Virus record (IMG/VR): IMGVR_UViG_3300011258_000121
Location: 1 to 29,831 of that record
Reading direction: 5' to 3' (one strand)
Origin: a virus
Length of the DNA: 29,831 nucleotides
Under the pieces are notes generated by a model, which was not told the DNA's origin, made no database searches, and worked only from the letters and a program-made list of their open reading frames with translations. Position numbers and translations under genes: made by a program. Positions 15,584-23,504 of this stretch are shown here, piece by piece; within the stretch, counting starts at the first letter, position 1; every line of letters starts with the position of its first letter.

Positions 15584-16416
15584 GTATCGCAAGATTAATG
15601 CAAATGGCGGCGGCTAGGGGTGGTTACGTGTGGGCCGACCCAGACCTAGCTAATGCAAGTTATGATAGTGTTAGTTTTGATGTAAGTGGGCAGGCGCCTG
15701 GACCGACAGAGGTTGTGTTTAGCGCCAATGGGTCAAAGTTATATATTATTGGAAACGTAACGGATTCTGTTTATCAGTATTCCTTGTCAACGCCTTTTGA
15801 TTTATCTACGGCATCTTACGATAGCGTTAGTTTTAGCGTAGGCTCTCAAATGGGCAATCCATACGGCCTTTTTTTCAGCCCTGACGGAACAAAAATGTTT
15901 GCTTTGGATATTTCAACGGACGCAGTTTACCAGTATTCCCTTTCAACTGGGTTTGACTTGTCTACAGCTTCATACGACAGCGTGAGTTTCAGTGCTGCGA
16001 GCCAAGATACGAATACAATAGGACTTTCTTTCAACCCCGAAGGTACAAAAATGTTTGTGCTGGGAATTACGGGAGACGCAGTTTACCAATACTCTCTCTC
16101 AACTGGGTTTAACCTAAGCACCGCATCATACGACAGTGTTAGTTTTAGTGTCGCTAGTCAAGATACTGTCCCCTCAAGCATAAGGTTTAACCCCGATGGC
16201 ACTCGGCTCTTTGTGCTTGGTGTAGTTACAGACGCAGTTTACCAATACTCTCTCTCAACTGGGTTTAACCTAAGCACCGCATCGTATGACAGCGTTAGTT
16301 TTAGTGTCGCTAGTCAAGAAGCCACTCCATACGGATTTGACTTTAGTTCGGACGGCTCAAAAATGTATGTCGTAGGTTTTGACAACGACACCATCTACCA
16401 ATACTCAACAGACTAG
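15580..16416 (+). CDS. propeller protein 4 (5 blades, no fibre half-domains)
   Basis: A 278-residue protein joined to the preceding gene by an ATGA overlap. It has a different 26-residue start (MSIARLMQMAAARGG, YVWADPDLANA) and then only five blades of 52 residues (27-278), ending at VYQYSTD-type exit sequence. Both halves of the fibre domain carried by its three neighbours are absent. The blades are the most uniform of the cluster; blades 3-5 share QYSLSTGF(D/N)LSTASYDSVSF. A YTVT-like structural start such as MSIARLMQMAAA is one I recall from other phage fibre-end proteins. It may be a cap, an adaptor, or a cassette donor for the other genes. Confidence 0.7.
   Translation: MSIARLMQMAAARGGYVWADPDLANASYDSVSFDVSGQAPGPTEVVFSANGSKLYIIGNVTDSVYQYSLSTPFDLSTASYDSVSFSVGSQMGNPYGLFFSPDGTKMFALDISTDAVYQYSLSTGFDLSTASYDSVSFSAASQDTNTIGLSFNPEGTKMFVLGITGDAVYQYSLSTGFNLSTASYDSVSFSVASQDTVPSSIRFNPDGTRLFVLGVVTDAVYQYSLSTGFNLSTASYDSVSFSVASQEATPYGFDFSSDGSKMYVVGFDNDTIYQYSTD
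15658..16413 (+). repeat. propeller cassette D, 5 blades with near-identical DNA
   Basis: Five blades of 156 bp (last one shortened). A 53-bp exact repeat at 16075-16127 and 16231-16283 continues with three mismatches for about 35 more bases. This suggests recent duplication or gene conversion. Exit is GACACCATCTACCAATACTC at 16387-16406. Confidence 0.85.
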
Positions 16417-16424
16417 GAGATACA

Positions 16425-16937
16425 ATGTACGTTAAACTCACAAACGGTCAGCCCGACCAATTTCCATACACAGTTGGGCAATTTCGCCGTGATAATCCAA
16501 ACACATCTTTCCCACGCCAGATACCTAATACGATCTTGCGCAGGTATGCAGTCTATGAGGTTACTGAATTAGCTAAACCCTCATATGATCCGCTGGTGCA
16601 AACACTTGTAGTAGGTACACCTACACGGGAAGTTATTCGGTTAAAGACTGAAGCTGACTGTACTGACCCTGAGACAGGTGAGGTAGATACAGATCAGGTA
16701 GGACAACCTCTGTACGGCAACGAGTGGGAAGTATCTTACACTGCACAAAATATGGAACAAACCACTGCAGAGTCTAACGTAAGAGCTAGACGTGATAGCT
16801 TATTGCAAAAGACTGATTGGATGGCGAACTCTGACGTAACCATGTCAGACGCATGGCGCACGTACCGACAGGCTTTGCGTGACGTTCCTAGCCAATTACC
16901 AAGTACAACTATTACTTGGCCTACGGAGCCTAGCTAA
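16425..16937 (+). CDS. putative tail-fibre assembly chaperone
   Basis: A 170-residue protein following the fibre cluster, the usual place of fibre-assembly chaperones. The N-terminal half has a beta-type pattern (MYVKLTNGQPDQFPYTVGQF, RYAVYEVTELAKPSYDP). The C-terminal half has the typical pattern RARRDSLLQKTDWMANSDV, then AWRTYRQALRDVPSQ, found in the phage tail assembly chaperone/DUF4376-like group. It probably helps fold or attach one of the upstream fibres and may not be in the virion. Its stop overlaps the next start by one base (TAATG). Confidence 0.7.
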   Translation: MYVKLTNGQPDQFPYTVGQFRRDNPNTSFPRQIPNTILRRYAVYEVTELAKPSYDPLVQTLVVGTPTREVIRLKTEADCTDPETGEVDTDQVGQPLYGNEWEVSYTAQNMEQTTAESNVRARRDSLLQKTDWMANSDVTMSDAWRTYRQALRDVPSQLPSTTITWPTEPS

Positions 16938-17191
16938 TGGATATTAACTGGACAGTAGTAACAATAGTTGGTGCCTTATTAGCCCAAGGTGCTGCTATTG
17001 TCTGGGCAGTATCAGGCATGGCTTCAGACATTCAGTATAACAGAAGTGACATATCTGAAATGGAAAATAGCACAGCAAGACTAGCTGATGATATACATGA
17101 GAATGACGTAATGATTGCACGTATTGATGCAAATGTAGAAGCAATCAAGGAAGCATTAAATGTGGTTACGACTAGCCACGCACAGAATTAA
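16937..17191 (+). CDS. small membrane protein with coiled coil (possible lysis protein)
   Basis: An 84-residue protein with one N-terminal transmembrane helix at residues ~5-25 (WTVVTIVGALLAQGAAIVWA). A predicted coiled coil follows (~38-80; SEMENSTARLADDI, ARIDANVEAIKEALNV). The topology fits an inner-membrane spanin-like (Rz-type) or holin-type protein. Overlap with the chaperone gene and two further membrane or secreted proteins downstream suggest a lysis cassette, but no family could be named. Confidence 0.6.
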   Translation: MDINWTVVTIVGALLAQGAAIVWAVSGMASDIQYNRSDISEMENSTARLADDIHENDVMIARIDANVEAIKEALNVVTTSHAQN

Positions 17192-17195
17192 TTAG

Positions 17196-17675
17196 ATGAT
17201 TGACCCCATCACAGCTTTTGCTGCAGCTAACGCAGCCTTCAAAGGGGTCAAGATGCTTGTAGGTGCTGGCAGAGAGATACAAGATGTATCACAGCAACTA
17301 GGAGCATGGTACGGTGCAGTAGCTGACATTACTAGGGCTGAGTCTCAACGTAAGAAACCTACATGGTTAGACAAGCAGACCCACGGCAGTGACAACATTG
17401 AACAAGAAGCAATGGACATTGTTGTTCGTAAGAAGACACTGCTTGAGAAAGAAAAAGAAATAAAGTTTATGTTAGACTACAGGTTTGGTCTTGGCACATA
17501 CGATGAAATGCTAGGGATGCGTAGGCAGATACGTAAGGAACGTGAAGAGACTGTGTATGCAGCAATGGAAGCTAAAAGACAGATAGCTAACAACGCAGCT
17601 ATAGGTGGCCTATCATTACTAATAATTGGTGTATTAGGTGGGGGCATATATTTGATATCACTAGGGATTGGTTAA
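17196..17675 (+). CDS. tail-anchored membrane protein of unknown function
   Basis: A 159-residue protein. An amphipathic N-terminal region (MIDPITAFAAANAAFKGVKM) is followed by a highly charged helical middle (KKTLLEKEKEIKFMLDYRFG, RRQIRKEREETVYAAMEAKR). A single hydrophobic helix ends the protein (~133-157; AAIGGLSLLIIGVLGGGIYL). I recall similar proteins in marine podoviruses near lysis or internal-protein genes. Its role could be in lysis or in DNA ejection at the membrane. The stop overlaps the next start (TAATG). Confidence 0.6.
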   Translation: MIDPITAFAAANAAFKGVKMLVGAGREIQDVSQQLGAWYGAVADITRAESQRKKPTWLDKQTHGSDNIEQEAMDIVVRKKTLLEKEKEIKFMLDYRFGLGTYDEMLGMRRQIRKEREETVYAAMEAKRQIANNAAIGGLSLLIIGVLGGGIYLISLGIG

Positions 17676-17941
17676 TGATTAATATTGTTGTGTTACCCCT
17701 TGTGTTAGCAGGGCTGTTAAGTCACCCTGAGTTTGTACAGTGTCACCTAGCAAAAAGAGTTAAGATACAGGGAGAAATGGTTTGCATTTACCGTGGACCT
17801 AATGGTACAATAGGCTACCACTACCCTATGTTTAAGTTTAGTGAGTGCCCTAAGACATACATGTGTAGGTATACACCTAATGCTAAAAAAAGAGTAAGTG
17901 TTCAAGATATACTTGACGGATTAAAGGACGGATTTGAATAA
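17675..17941 (+). CDS. small exported cysteine-containing protein
   Basis: An 88-residue protein with an N-terminal hydrophobic stretch (MINIVVLPLVLAGLLS) that looks like a signal peptide or anchor. It is followed by a compact domain with four cysteines (residues 23, 37, 58 and 64) that could form two disulphides in the periplasm. No lipobox is visible. It overlaps both neighbours by one base, so it belongs to the same translational string as the two membrane proteins upstream. An outer-membrane partner of a spanin pair is one possibility but is not shown by the sequence. Confidence 0.55.
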   Translation: MINIVVLPLVLAGLLSHPEFVQCHLAKRVKIQGEMVCIYRGPNGTIGYHYPMFKFSECPKTYMCRYTPNAKKRVSVQDILDGLKDGFE

Positions 17942-20919
17942 TGATTAACCCAGCAGTTAATAAAAATATTGATACAGCTAATTCACGTGCAGCTACGGCA
18001 CAAGATCAGAATATTGTTAGTCTTATAAATAAAACTAAAAGTGCAATAAAAGCTCGTGGTGGAAATGTAGAAAGTCCTGCTGCAAAGGCTCTTGTTAATA
18101 GGGCTATTATGATCTATGAGCAAGGGAGAGGGACTAAAGTTGTAACTGCTTCTTCTGGTACATTTACCTATGGTCAATGGAACGGAAAAAAATTAGATGA
18201 TTTAAGTGGTGCTGAAAGACGTGCTTATGAAGTGGCGATGAATGAGCATCAAGCACAACAAAATAAAGGGGCTCCAATTACTACAGCTCCAAGTACTTTA
18301 CAGACCACTGGAAAGCCCGGCATTTTGAAAGACAAGCTAGATCTTTATGACACTAGGGGGTGGGCAAATCAAGTTGAAACAGATCCAACCAACCCGCTTG
18401 ACATTGCTGATGAAGAAGAAAGTACTACAGTTAAAACACCCGAAGAGTTAGCTGCTGAAGCTAAAGCTGCTGAAGAAGCCGCAGCAAAAGCTGCTGCTGA
18501 TGCGGAGAAAGAAAGACTAAAGGGTATGGCTGACACTGCTAGAGAAGGTCAAAGACAGCTAGTAGTTGATGTTAGCTCTGACCCCACATCCGCAGTTGAA
18601 AGTCCTGATGTAAAAACAATCATGAATAACACTTATGATGCTGATGGTAATCTTACTTCAAGTATACTCCCTACAGGTACAACTGTAGCTGACTCCGCTG
18701 GTAAAATTGCCACACCATTAGAAATAGCTGGCAAAAAAGGAGAGTACGTACCCCCTGTCATGAGTGAAGATGGTACTACTGTTGTTACACCGGGATATTA
18801 TCCAAGTACAGGACCAAAAGGAGTGGCAGTAGCTACTGAGGTAGATCAACCTGATGATATTACAGCTACTAAAACAATTAATAAGACGGCAATAGGTGAT
18901 ACTAAATCTGCACTGTCAGGTGGAGAAAGAGATTACTTAACAGTCCCACTTGAGAATGTAGAGTTTAAACCTATGGAGTTTGAAGGTGGTGTAGTTCCAC
19001 CTGAACTAGCAGCTCAATTAGAACCTACAGAAGAAGAACAAGTTAAACTTAATGAAGTTTCTGCTAAATTTGATCCTCAAGTAGATGCTGCAAATTCTGC
19101 TGTAGCTACCTTTACTATGAGTGATCCCCCCACAGAAGAAGAAACAGCAGAACTAGAAAGATTACAAAATGTTGTAACAAGTCTTGAACAACAAAAAAAA
19201 GTTGCTTCTAATGCAATTCTTTCTGTAACTTTTCACAACCCTACAACAGGAGAAAAGATTACAGTTGACAGAGAAACAGCAGTACTATCAAATCCACCGG
19301 AAGGTTTTGTTAAAGGGGAACCTGAAGGTAAATTTAAAGATGGTAGCTTAGAGTCAGCACAAGGTACTGTATCTGATGAAGCTAAAGTGACTGCTGCTCA
19401 AGGTGATTCTAAAAGTATTACTGGAACTGGTTTAGATAAGATAGCTCAATTAGGTACAAACATTTTTGATGCTGACGGTAATGTTATTGTTGATAAAAAT
19501 GGGGAACCTATAAAAGGTAACTTTACTCAGATTGATGCTTTAGATGACACAACTAAACGTAAGCTACTAACTGAAGATGTATATGATGCAGATGGTAAGA
19601 TTGTTAGTAGAAAAGAAACCCTAGATGAAACTGGTTTTACTACCGAAGAACAAAAAGACATAGATGATACAATAGCTAAAACAAAAGCTGCACAAATAGA
19701 TACCGGAGCTAGAGACACATATGATAAAGACGGTAATCTTGTAAAGAAAGGTGATAAAGGTTACACAGTCAAAGCTCAACTAGATGACTTAATGAGTGAC
19801 TTTGAGGGTGGTGCTACACCAGCATGGGCAGCAGGAGCCATGAGAGCAGCCTCAGCAGCTATGGCTGCACGTGGGCTAGGTGCTAGTAGTATGGCTGGAC
19901 AAGCTATCATACAAGCTACTATGGAGTCTGCGTTACCTATTGCACAGGCTGATGCTGCAACTATTGCCCAGTTTGAAAGAGACAACTTAAGTAATAGACA
20001 GCAAGTTACTGTTCTTGCTTCACAACAGAGGGCCGAATTTCTTAAGGTAGAGTTTGATCAAAAGTTTCAAGCAAAGGTACTTAATGCTGCAAAGATTTCT
20101 GACATTGCTAACTTAAACTTTACTGCTGATCAACAGATCACTTTAGAAAATGCAAGGTTAGCACAGACAGCAAACATATCAAACATGAATGCAAAAAATG
20201 CTAAGGTTATGGCTGATGCCTCAGCTATGGCAACGATGGATTTAAAGAACCTAGACAACAAGCAACAAGCTGCTGTACAAAACGCTAAGTCATTCTTAGA
20301 AATGGACATGGCTAACCTAGACAATGCGCAAGAAGCATCTATGTTTAAAGCTCAAGCTATTGCTGCAGCTATCTTGTCGGACACCGCTGCTGAAAATGCT
20401 TCACGTCAGTTCAATGCTTCTAGTGAAAATCAAACTAATCAGTTTATGGCTAACTTAAAAACATCTGTTGATCTTGCTACTGCTGCACAGAAGAATGCTA
20501 TCTCTATGGCTAATGCTGACGCAGAAAATACTTTAGAACAATTCAATGCAAGTTTGCAAGAAAACCGCACACAATTTGAAACTTCAAATGGTTTAGTTAT
20601 AGCACAAGCTAACGCACAGTGGAGGCAAAATGCAGAAACACTAGACACCGCTGCACAGAATGAAGCTAATATGATTGACGCTGCTACCATCAACACGTTT
20701 ACCAAGGCTGTTATAGATCAGATATGGCAGAGAGAACGTGATATCATGGACTATTCTTTCAAAGCTAATGAGCAGAAAGCGGATCGTGATGTAAGTATTC
20801 TTCTTGGGGATAAAACAGCAGCTCAGTATGAAACAATAGCAAAAATCAACGCCGCCTCTGCAGAAGACACGGCAAAGGGTGAACTTATAAATGATCTCGT
20901 TGATGAGATCTTTTTTTGA
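17941..20919 (+). CDS. large internal virion/ejection-type protein
   Basis: A 992-residue protein. Residues 1-90 are a small N-terminal region (SLINKTKSAIKARGG, RAIMIYEQGRG, YGQWNGKKLDDLSGAERRAY). A Glu/Ala/Lys-rich segment follows (~150-200), then a long acidic middle with four Y/F-D-x-D-G-(N/K) motifs near residues 232, 509, 548 and 594. Residues ~620-660 have WAAGAMRAASAAMAARGLGA, a segment I recall as conserved in marine podovirus internal proteins. The remainder to ~980 is Ala/Asn/Gln-rich helix. This fits a protein stored in the capsid and ejected with DNA. The last codons form a terminator-like hairpin. Confidence 0.7.
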   Translation: MINPAVNKNIDTANSRAATAQDQNIVSLINKTKSAIKARGGNVESPAAKALVNRAIMIYEQGRGTKVVTASSGTFTYGQWNGKKLDDLSGAERRAYEVAMNEHQAQQNKGAPITTAPSTLQTTGKPGILKDKLDLYDTRGWANQVETDPTNPLDIADEEESTTVKTPEELAAEAKAAEEAAAKAAADAEKERLKGMADTAREGQRQLVVDVSSDPTSAVESPDVKTIMNNTYDADGNLTSSILPTGTTVADSAGKIATPLEIAGKKGEYVPPVMSEDGTTVVTPGYYPSTGPKGVAVATEVDQPDDITATKTINKTAIGDTKSALSGGERDYLTVPLENVEFKPMEFEGGVVPPELAAQLEPTEEEQVKLNEVSAKFDPQVDAANSAVATFTMSDPPTEEETAELERLQNVVTSLEQQKKVASNAILSVTFHNPTTGEKITVDRETAVLSNPPEGFVKGEPEGKFKDGSLESAQGTVSDEAKVTAAQGDSKSITGTGLDKIAQLGTNIFDADGNVIVDKNGEPIKGNFTQIDALDDTTKRKLLTEDVYDADGKIVSRKETLDETGFTTEEQKDIDDTIAKTKAAQIDTGARDTYDKDGNLVKKGDKGYTVKAQLDDLMSDFEGGATPAWAAGAMRAASAAMAARGLGASSMAGQAIIQATMESALPIAQADAATIAQFERDNLSNRQQVTVLASQQRAEFLKVEFDQKFQAKVLNAAKISDIANLNFTADQQITLENARLAQTANISNMNAKNAKVMADASAMATMDLKNLDNKQQAAVQNAKSFLEMDMANLDNAQEASMFKAQAIAAAILSDTAAENASRQFNASSENQTNQFMANLKTSVDLATAAQKNAISMANADAENTLEQFNASLQENRTQFETSNGLVIAQANAQWRQNAETLDTAAQNEANMIDAATINTFTKAVIDQIWQRERDIMDYSFKANEQKADRDVSILLGDKTAAQYETIAKINAASAEDTAKGELINDLVDEIFF
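20893..20917 (+). terminator. terminator-like hairpin inside the end of a coding region
   Basis: GATCTC (20893-20898), 6-base loop, GAGATC (20905-20910), then seven T (20911-20917). The T-run encodes the final Phe-Phe and the first base of the TGA stop. The 6-bp stem has moderate GC, so termination may be partial. A 61-base AT-rich gap without a clear promoter follows before the next gene. Confidence 0.55.
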
Positions 20920-20980
20920 TTAGCATTTGATTCTATAAAACCAAACAATGAGTTAGGTTAAGTTAACAATAGGAAAATAA

Positions 20981-21889
20981 ATGGCAAAGAATTTCTTAAA
21001 AGAAAGCATACTTAGAGCAAGAGCTATGTATGCTGAAGATGTTAGGGGCTTTAATGAGGGTGGTTATGTTACCAATGCTCAAACTAAAGTAGCTACAGGT
21101 GCTGACTTAGGTTCAATAAGACTGCAGAATAAACGGTCGGGCATTAATATACAAACAGCGGATGACTCTATGTTACGAGAGCAGATGAATGAAAATAATG
21201 GCTCTCTTGTTAGACGTAGACAACAAACAAGTGAAGACTCACGTAGCATATTAGACAAAGCTTATGGTGAGATACGTAATCAGAACCAACTGTTACGAGA
21301 CGAGATGGAGGCTATGTATGATCAAGGTTTTTATTCTGAGACTGGTGATGAGTTGGGTCAAGTTAAACCTCCTGTATCTCGTAAGAGTGAGTTCCCCACC
21401 TTTGATAAAGTTGTACCAACCTTTAGTGCAAAACAAAATGAGTTACAGAGTTACATCTTTGAAAAAGCTAAAGACCGTGGCTATGAAGGTTCAGAGCTTG
21501 CACAGTTTATGGCACAGGTTGCAATAGAAACAGATTACTTTAAGACTCTTGAAGAGTACGGAGGTGGTAAAGATAAGTATGGTGGTGGTAAGAGGTACAG
21601 AGGCAGAGGATTCTTGCAGCTAACCCATGACTACAACTATAAAGCTGCTGGTAAAGCTCTTGGCTATGCAGGCCTAGCAGATGATCCTGATTTAGTTTTA
21701 GACAGAGAGACTGCAGCAGAGACTTCTTTCTGGTTCTGGGAAACTAATGTAAGACCTAAAGTAACAGACTTCTCTAACACAAGTAAAGTTACTCGGATAG
21801 TTAATGGGCCGGGTATGCTTAAAACCCCTGAAAGAAATGATGCGTATAACTTTATGAAGTTATCCGGCACTACACTATATGAGGAATAA
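20981..21889 (+). CDS. GH19-like peptidoglycan hydrolase, probably virion-associated
   Basis: A 302-residue protein. Residues ~145-300 match the glycoside hydrolase 19/chitinase-like lysozyme pattern. FMAQVAIETDYFKTLEEY (176-193) carries candidate catalytic Glu183 and Glu191/192. YRGRGFLQLTHDYNY (206-220) is the family hallmark after the catalytic acid, and VNGP (274-277) lies near the end. Residues 1-140 are an extra helical N-terminal region (KESILRARAMYAEDVRGF). Lysis endolysins of this family are usually shorter, and this gene lies between internal-protein genes. I therefore infer a virion enzyme that opens the wall during DNA entry, although it could also serve lysis. Confidence 0.72.
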   Translation: MAKNFLKESILRARAMYAEDVRGFNEGGYVTNAQTKVATGADLGSIRLQNKRSGINIQTADDSMLREQMNENNGSLVRRRQQTSEDSRSILDKAYGEIRNQNQLLRDEMEAMYDQGFYSETGDELGQVKPPVSRKSEFPTFDKVVPTFSAKQNELQSYIFEKAKDRGYEGSELAQFMAQVAIETDYFKTLEEYGGGKDKYGGGKRYRGRGFLQLTHDYNYKAAGKALGYAGLADDPDLVLDRETAAETSFWFWETNVRPKVTDFSNTSKVTRIVNGPGMLKTPERNDAYNFMKLSGTTLYEE

Positions 21890-21892
21890 ATA

Positions 21893-22420
21893 ATGTTTGA
21901 TGCAGCAGTACCGGGACAATCTTTAACCAGTGAACCTAAGAACTACCCTTGGGAAAACCCACCAAGGATGACTGTTCCTGAAGAAGCATTGGCCTACCAC
22001 CTAGAAAGACTTAGTAAGCCTAAGAGGATGGAAGCTGTGCTAGATGCCCTTCAACTAGACATAGAGGTTACAACGTTGACAGAAGGTTTGCTACGTAATG
22101 CTGTGGCTAATGGGGAGCATAGCATAGACGTTAGCTTAATCATTGGCCCTATTGTCCATGAGTACATTGTTGGTATGGCTGACGCTGCACGTATTGATTA
22201 CGTTGAAGGTGTAGAAGATAAAGACACTTCTGAAGAACGTATGTATGCTATTCGTGAAAACAAAGCACGTAAGATTCTTGACAACATTAAGAAAAATAAA
22301 AAGCCTGACCTTGAAGACCTTGAAGCATCCTTACCTACACAAGAAGTAGAAGCTATGCCCACTGAGGTAGAAGAAGAAAAACCTCAAGGACTAATGGCAA
22401 GACCAGAAAGGGCTATGTGA
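21893..22420 (+). CDS. conserved phage virion-type protein of unknown function
   Basis: A 175-residue protein starting 3 bases after the hydrolase gene. It opens MFDAAVPGQSLTSEPKNYPW, a start I recall from internal-protein regions of marine podoviruses. Residues ~30-105 are helical with a hydrophobic core (LIIGPIVHEYIVGMADAA). Residues ~110-145 are charged, and the tail is acidic and probably disordered. It ends KPQGLMARPERAM, sharing KPQGLxARP with the small protein at 1380-1634. Context suggests a minor internal or connector protein. Confidence 0.65.
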   Translation: MFDAAVPGQSLTSEPKNYPWENPPRMTVPEEALAYHLERLSKPKRMEAVLDALQLDIEVTTLTEGLLRNAVANGEHSIDVSLIIGPIVHEYIVGMADAARIDYVEGVEDKDTSEERMYAIRENKARKILDNIKKNKKPDLEDLEASLPTQEVEAMPTEVEEEKPQGLMARPERAM

Positions 22421-22421
22421 T

Positions 22422-23504
22422 ATGGGTATGTGGCAAGGGATAAGAAATTCTAGGGTAAGAAATAGAGAAAGAAAGGCGGAAGAAGAAGCTCAAGCTAAAC
22501 TTGATGTTTTAAACTCTGAGAACATGCGCCTTAAGAAACTTGATATGGCTTTAAAGTATTCTCATAAACGTGCTGTAAATCCCTATGGTAGCAGTACTAC
22601 TACAAGCACTGGGGGTAAAGATATACCTACTGTTGAACACAGTCTAGCAGAACTCACAGCAATGGATATACCAGAAGATATTATTCTTAAGGTTGCTGGT
22701 GGTGGTGCTGGAGATTTAGATAAACTTGTAAAAGAGTTTTCAAAAACTGTAGAAAAACATAAAACAGAATATGGTGATATACCTATGGCACCTGAGATGT
22801 TTATTAATGCTTTACAAACAGCAGTAATAACACAACCAAAAAAAGTTGGTGTTAATATAGATGAAGTTTTAGAGTTATTTAAAGTAGAAGCATCAGAGGC
22901 AGAACGTACTATGTTCCCTGCACCTGTAGCACCAAGACAACGTATAACACTTAGGCCGGGCAGCTTGAATGTTATACCTGCTCTTAAACCTGAAGATCTT
23001 CCTAAAGCTGTTCAAGCTATAAGTACAAATGTTATTATTAGTGCTGCAGGAGAATTAAATAAATTAAAGGGTGTTAAAGGAGATGAAACACTACAAGCCG
23101 TAGACCCTGAAATTAATACTTGGTTAGCTAATAGAATTGGTCAAGTTGAAGCAGCTCTAGCAAGGGCGCAAGGAGACATACCTATTTTAACAGAAATTTT
23201 TGGTCTTTACGGAAATTCTTATGCAAGTCAGTACATTGAAAGTCAACCAATACTAAAAAATGCAGTTAAGATGGGGCAATTTCCAGAACAATATGCTACT
23301 GCTCTTGCTCGTCCTGATTTAGATTTGAGTAAGAATCAACTTGGTGAATCTGCAACACCCGAGTACGGAGAGAAAATACTGGTATACTTACTAGAGAATA
23401 AGTTAGTGCCTCTGGGTACTAATGTTAAGTTTTTTGACAAAAATAATGTCCTCTCTGTTCAAACTATAACAGAAGACTTGCTGCGTAGATACGGAGTAAA
23501 TTAA
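22422..23504 (+). CDS. putative internal virion protein
   Basis: A 360-residue protein between the preceding gene and the largest gene, overlapping the latter by one base (TAATG). The N-terminus is a basic, highly charged helix (GIRNSRVRNRERKAEEEAQA), followed by a Ser/Thr/Gly linker. The rest is mainly helical (EHSLAELTAMDIPEDIILKV, KPEDLPKAVQAISTNVII, INTWLANRIGQVEAALARAQ). No enzyme motif was seen. In podoviruses, three or four such proteins in a row next to the largest gene form the ejected inner core, so I infer this role. Confidence 0.6.
   Translation: MGMWQGIRNSRVRNRERKAEEEAQAKLDVLNSENMRLKKLDMALKYSHKRAVNPYGSSTTTSTGGKDIPTVEHSLAELTAMDIPEDIILKVAGGGAGDLDKLVKEFSKTVEKHKTEYGDIPMAPEMFINALQTAVITQPKKVGVNIDEVLELFKVEASEAERTMFPAPVAPRQRITLRPGSLNVIPALKPEDLPKAVQAISTNVIISAAGELNKLKGVKGDETLQAVDPEINTWLANRIGQVEAALARAQGDIPILTEIFGLYGNSYASQYIESQPILKNAVKMGQFPEQYATALARPDLDLSKNQLGESATPEYGEKILVYLLENKLVPLGTNVKFFDKNNVLSVQTITEDLLRRYGVN

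Noticed and set aside
11344-16416. CRISPR array or non-coding tandem repeat
   Set aside because: The 156-bp units are in frame, code for a consistent 52-residue blade and show no spacer structure.
11344-16416. Diversity-generating retroelement target
   Set aside because: No reverse transcriptase or template repeat is present in the window and changes are not confined to adenine positions; recombination explains the pattern better. A retroelement elsewhere in the genome cannot be excluded.
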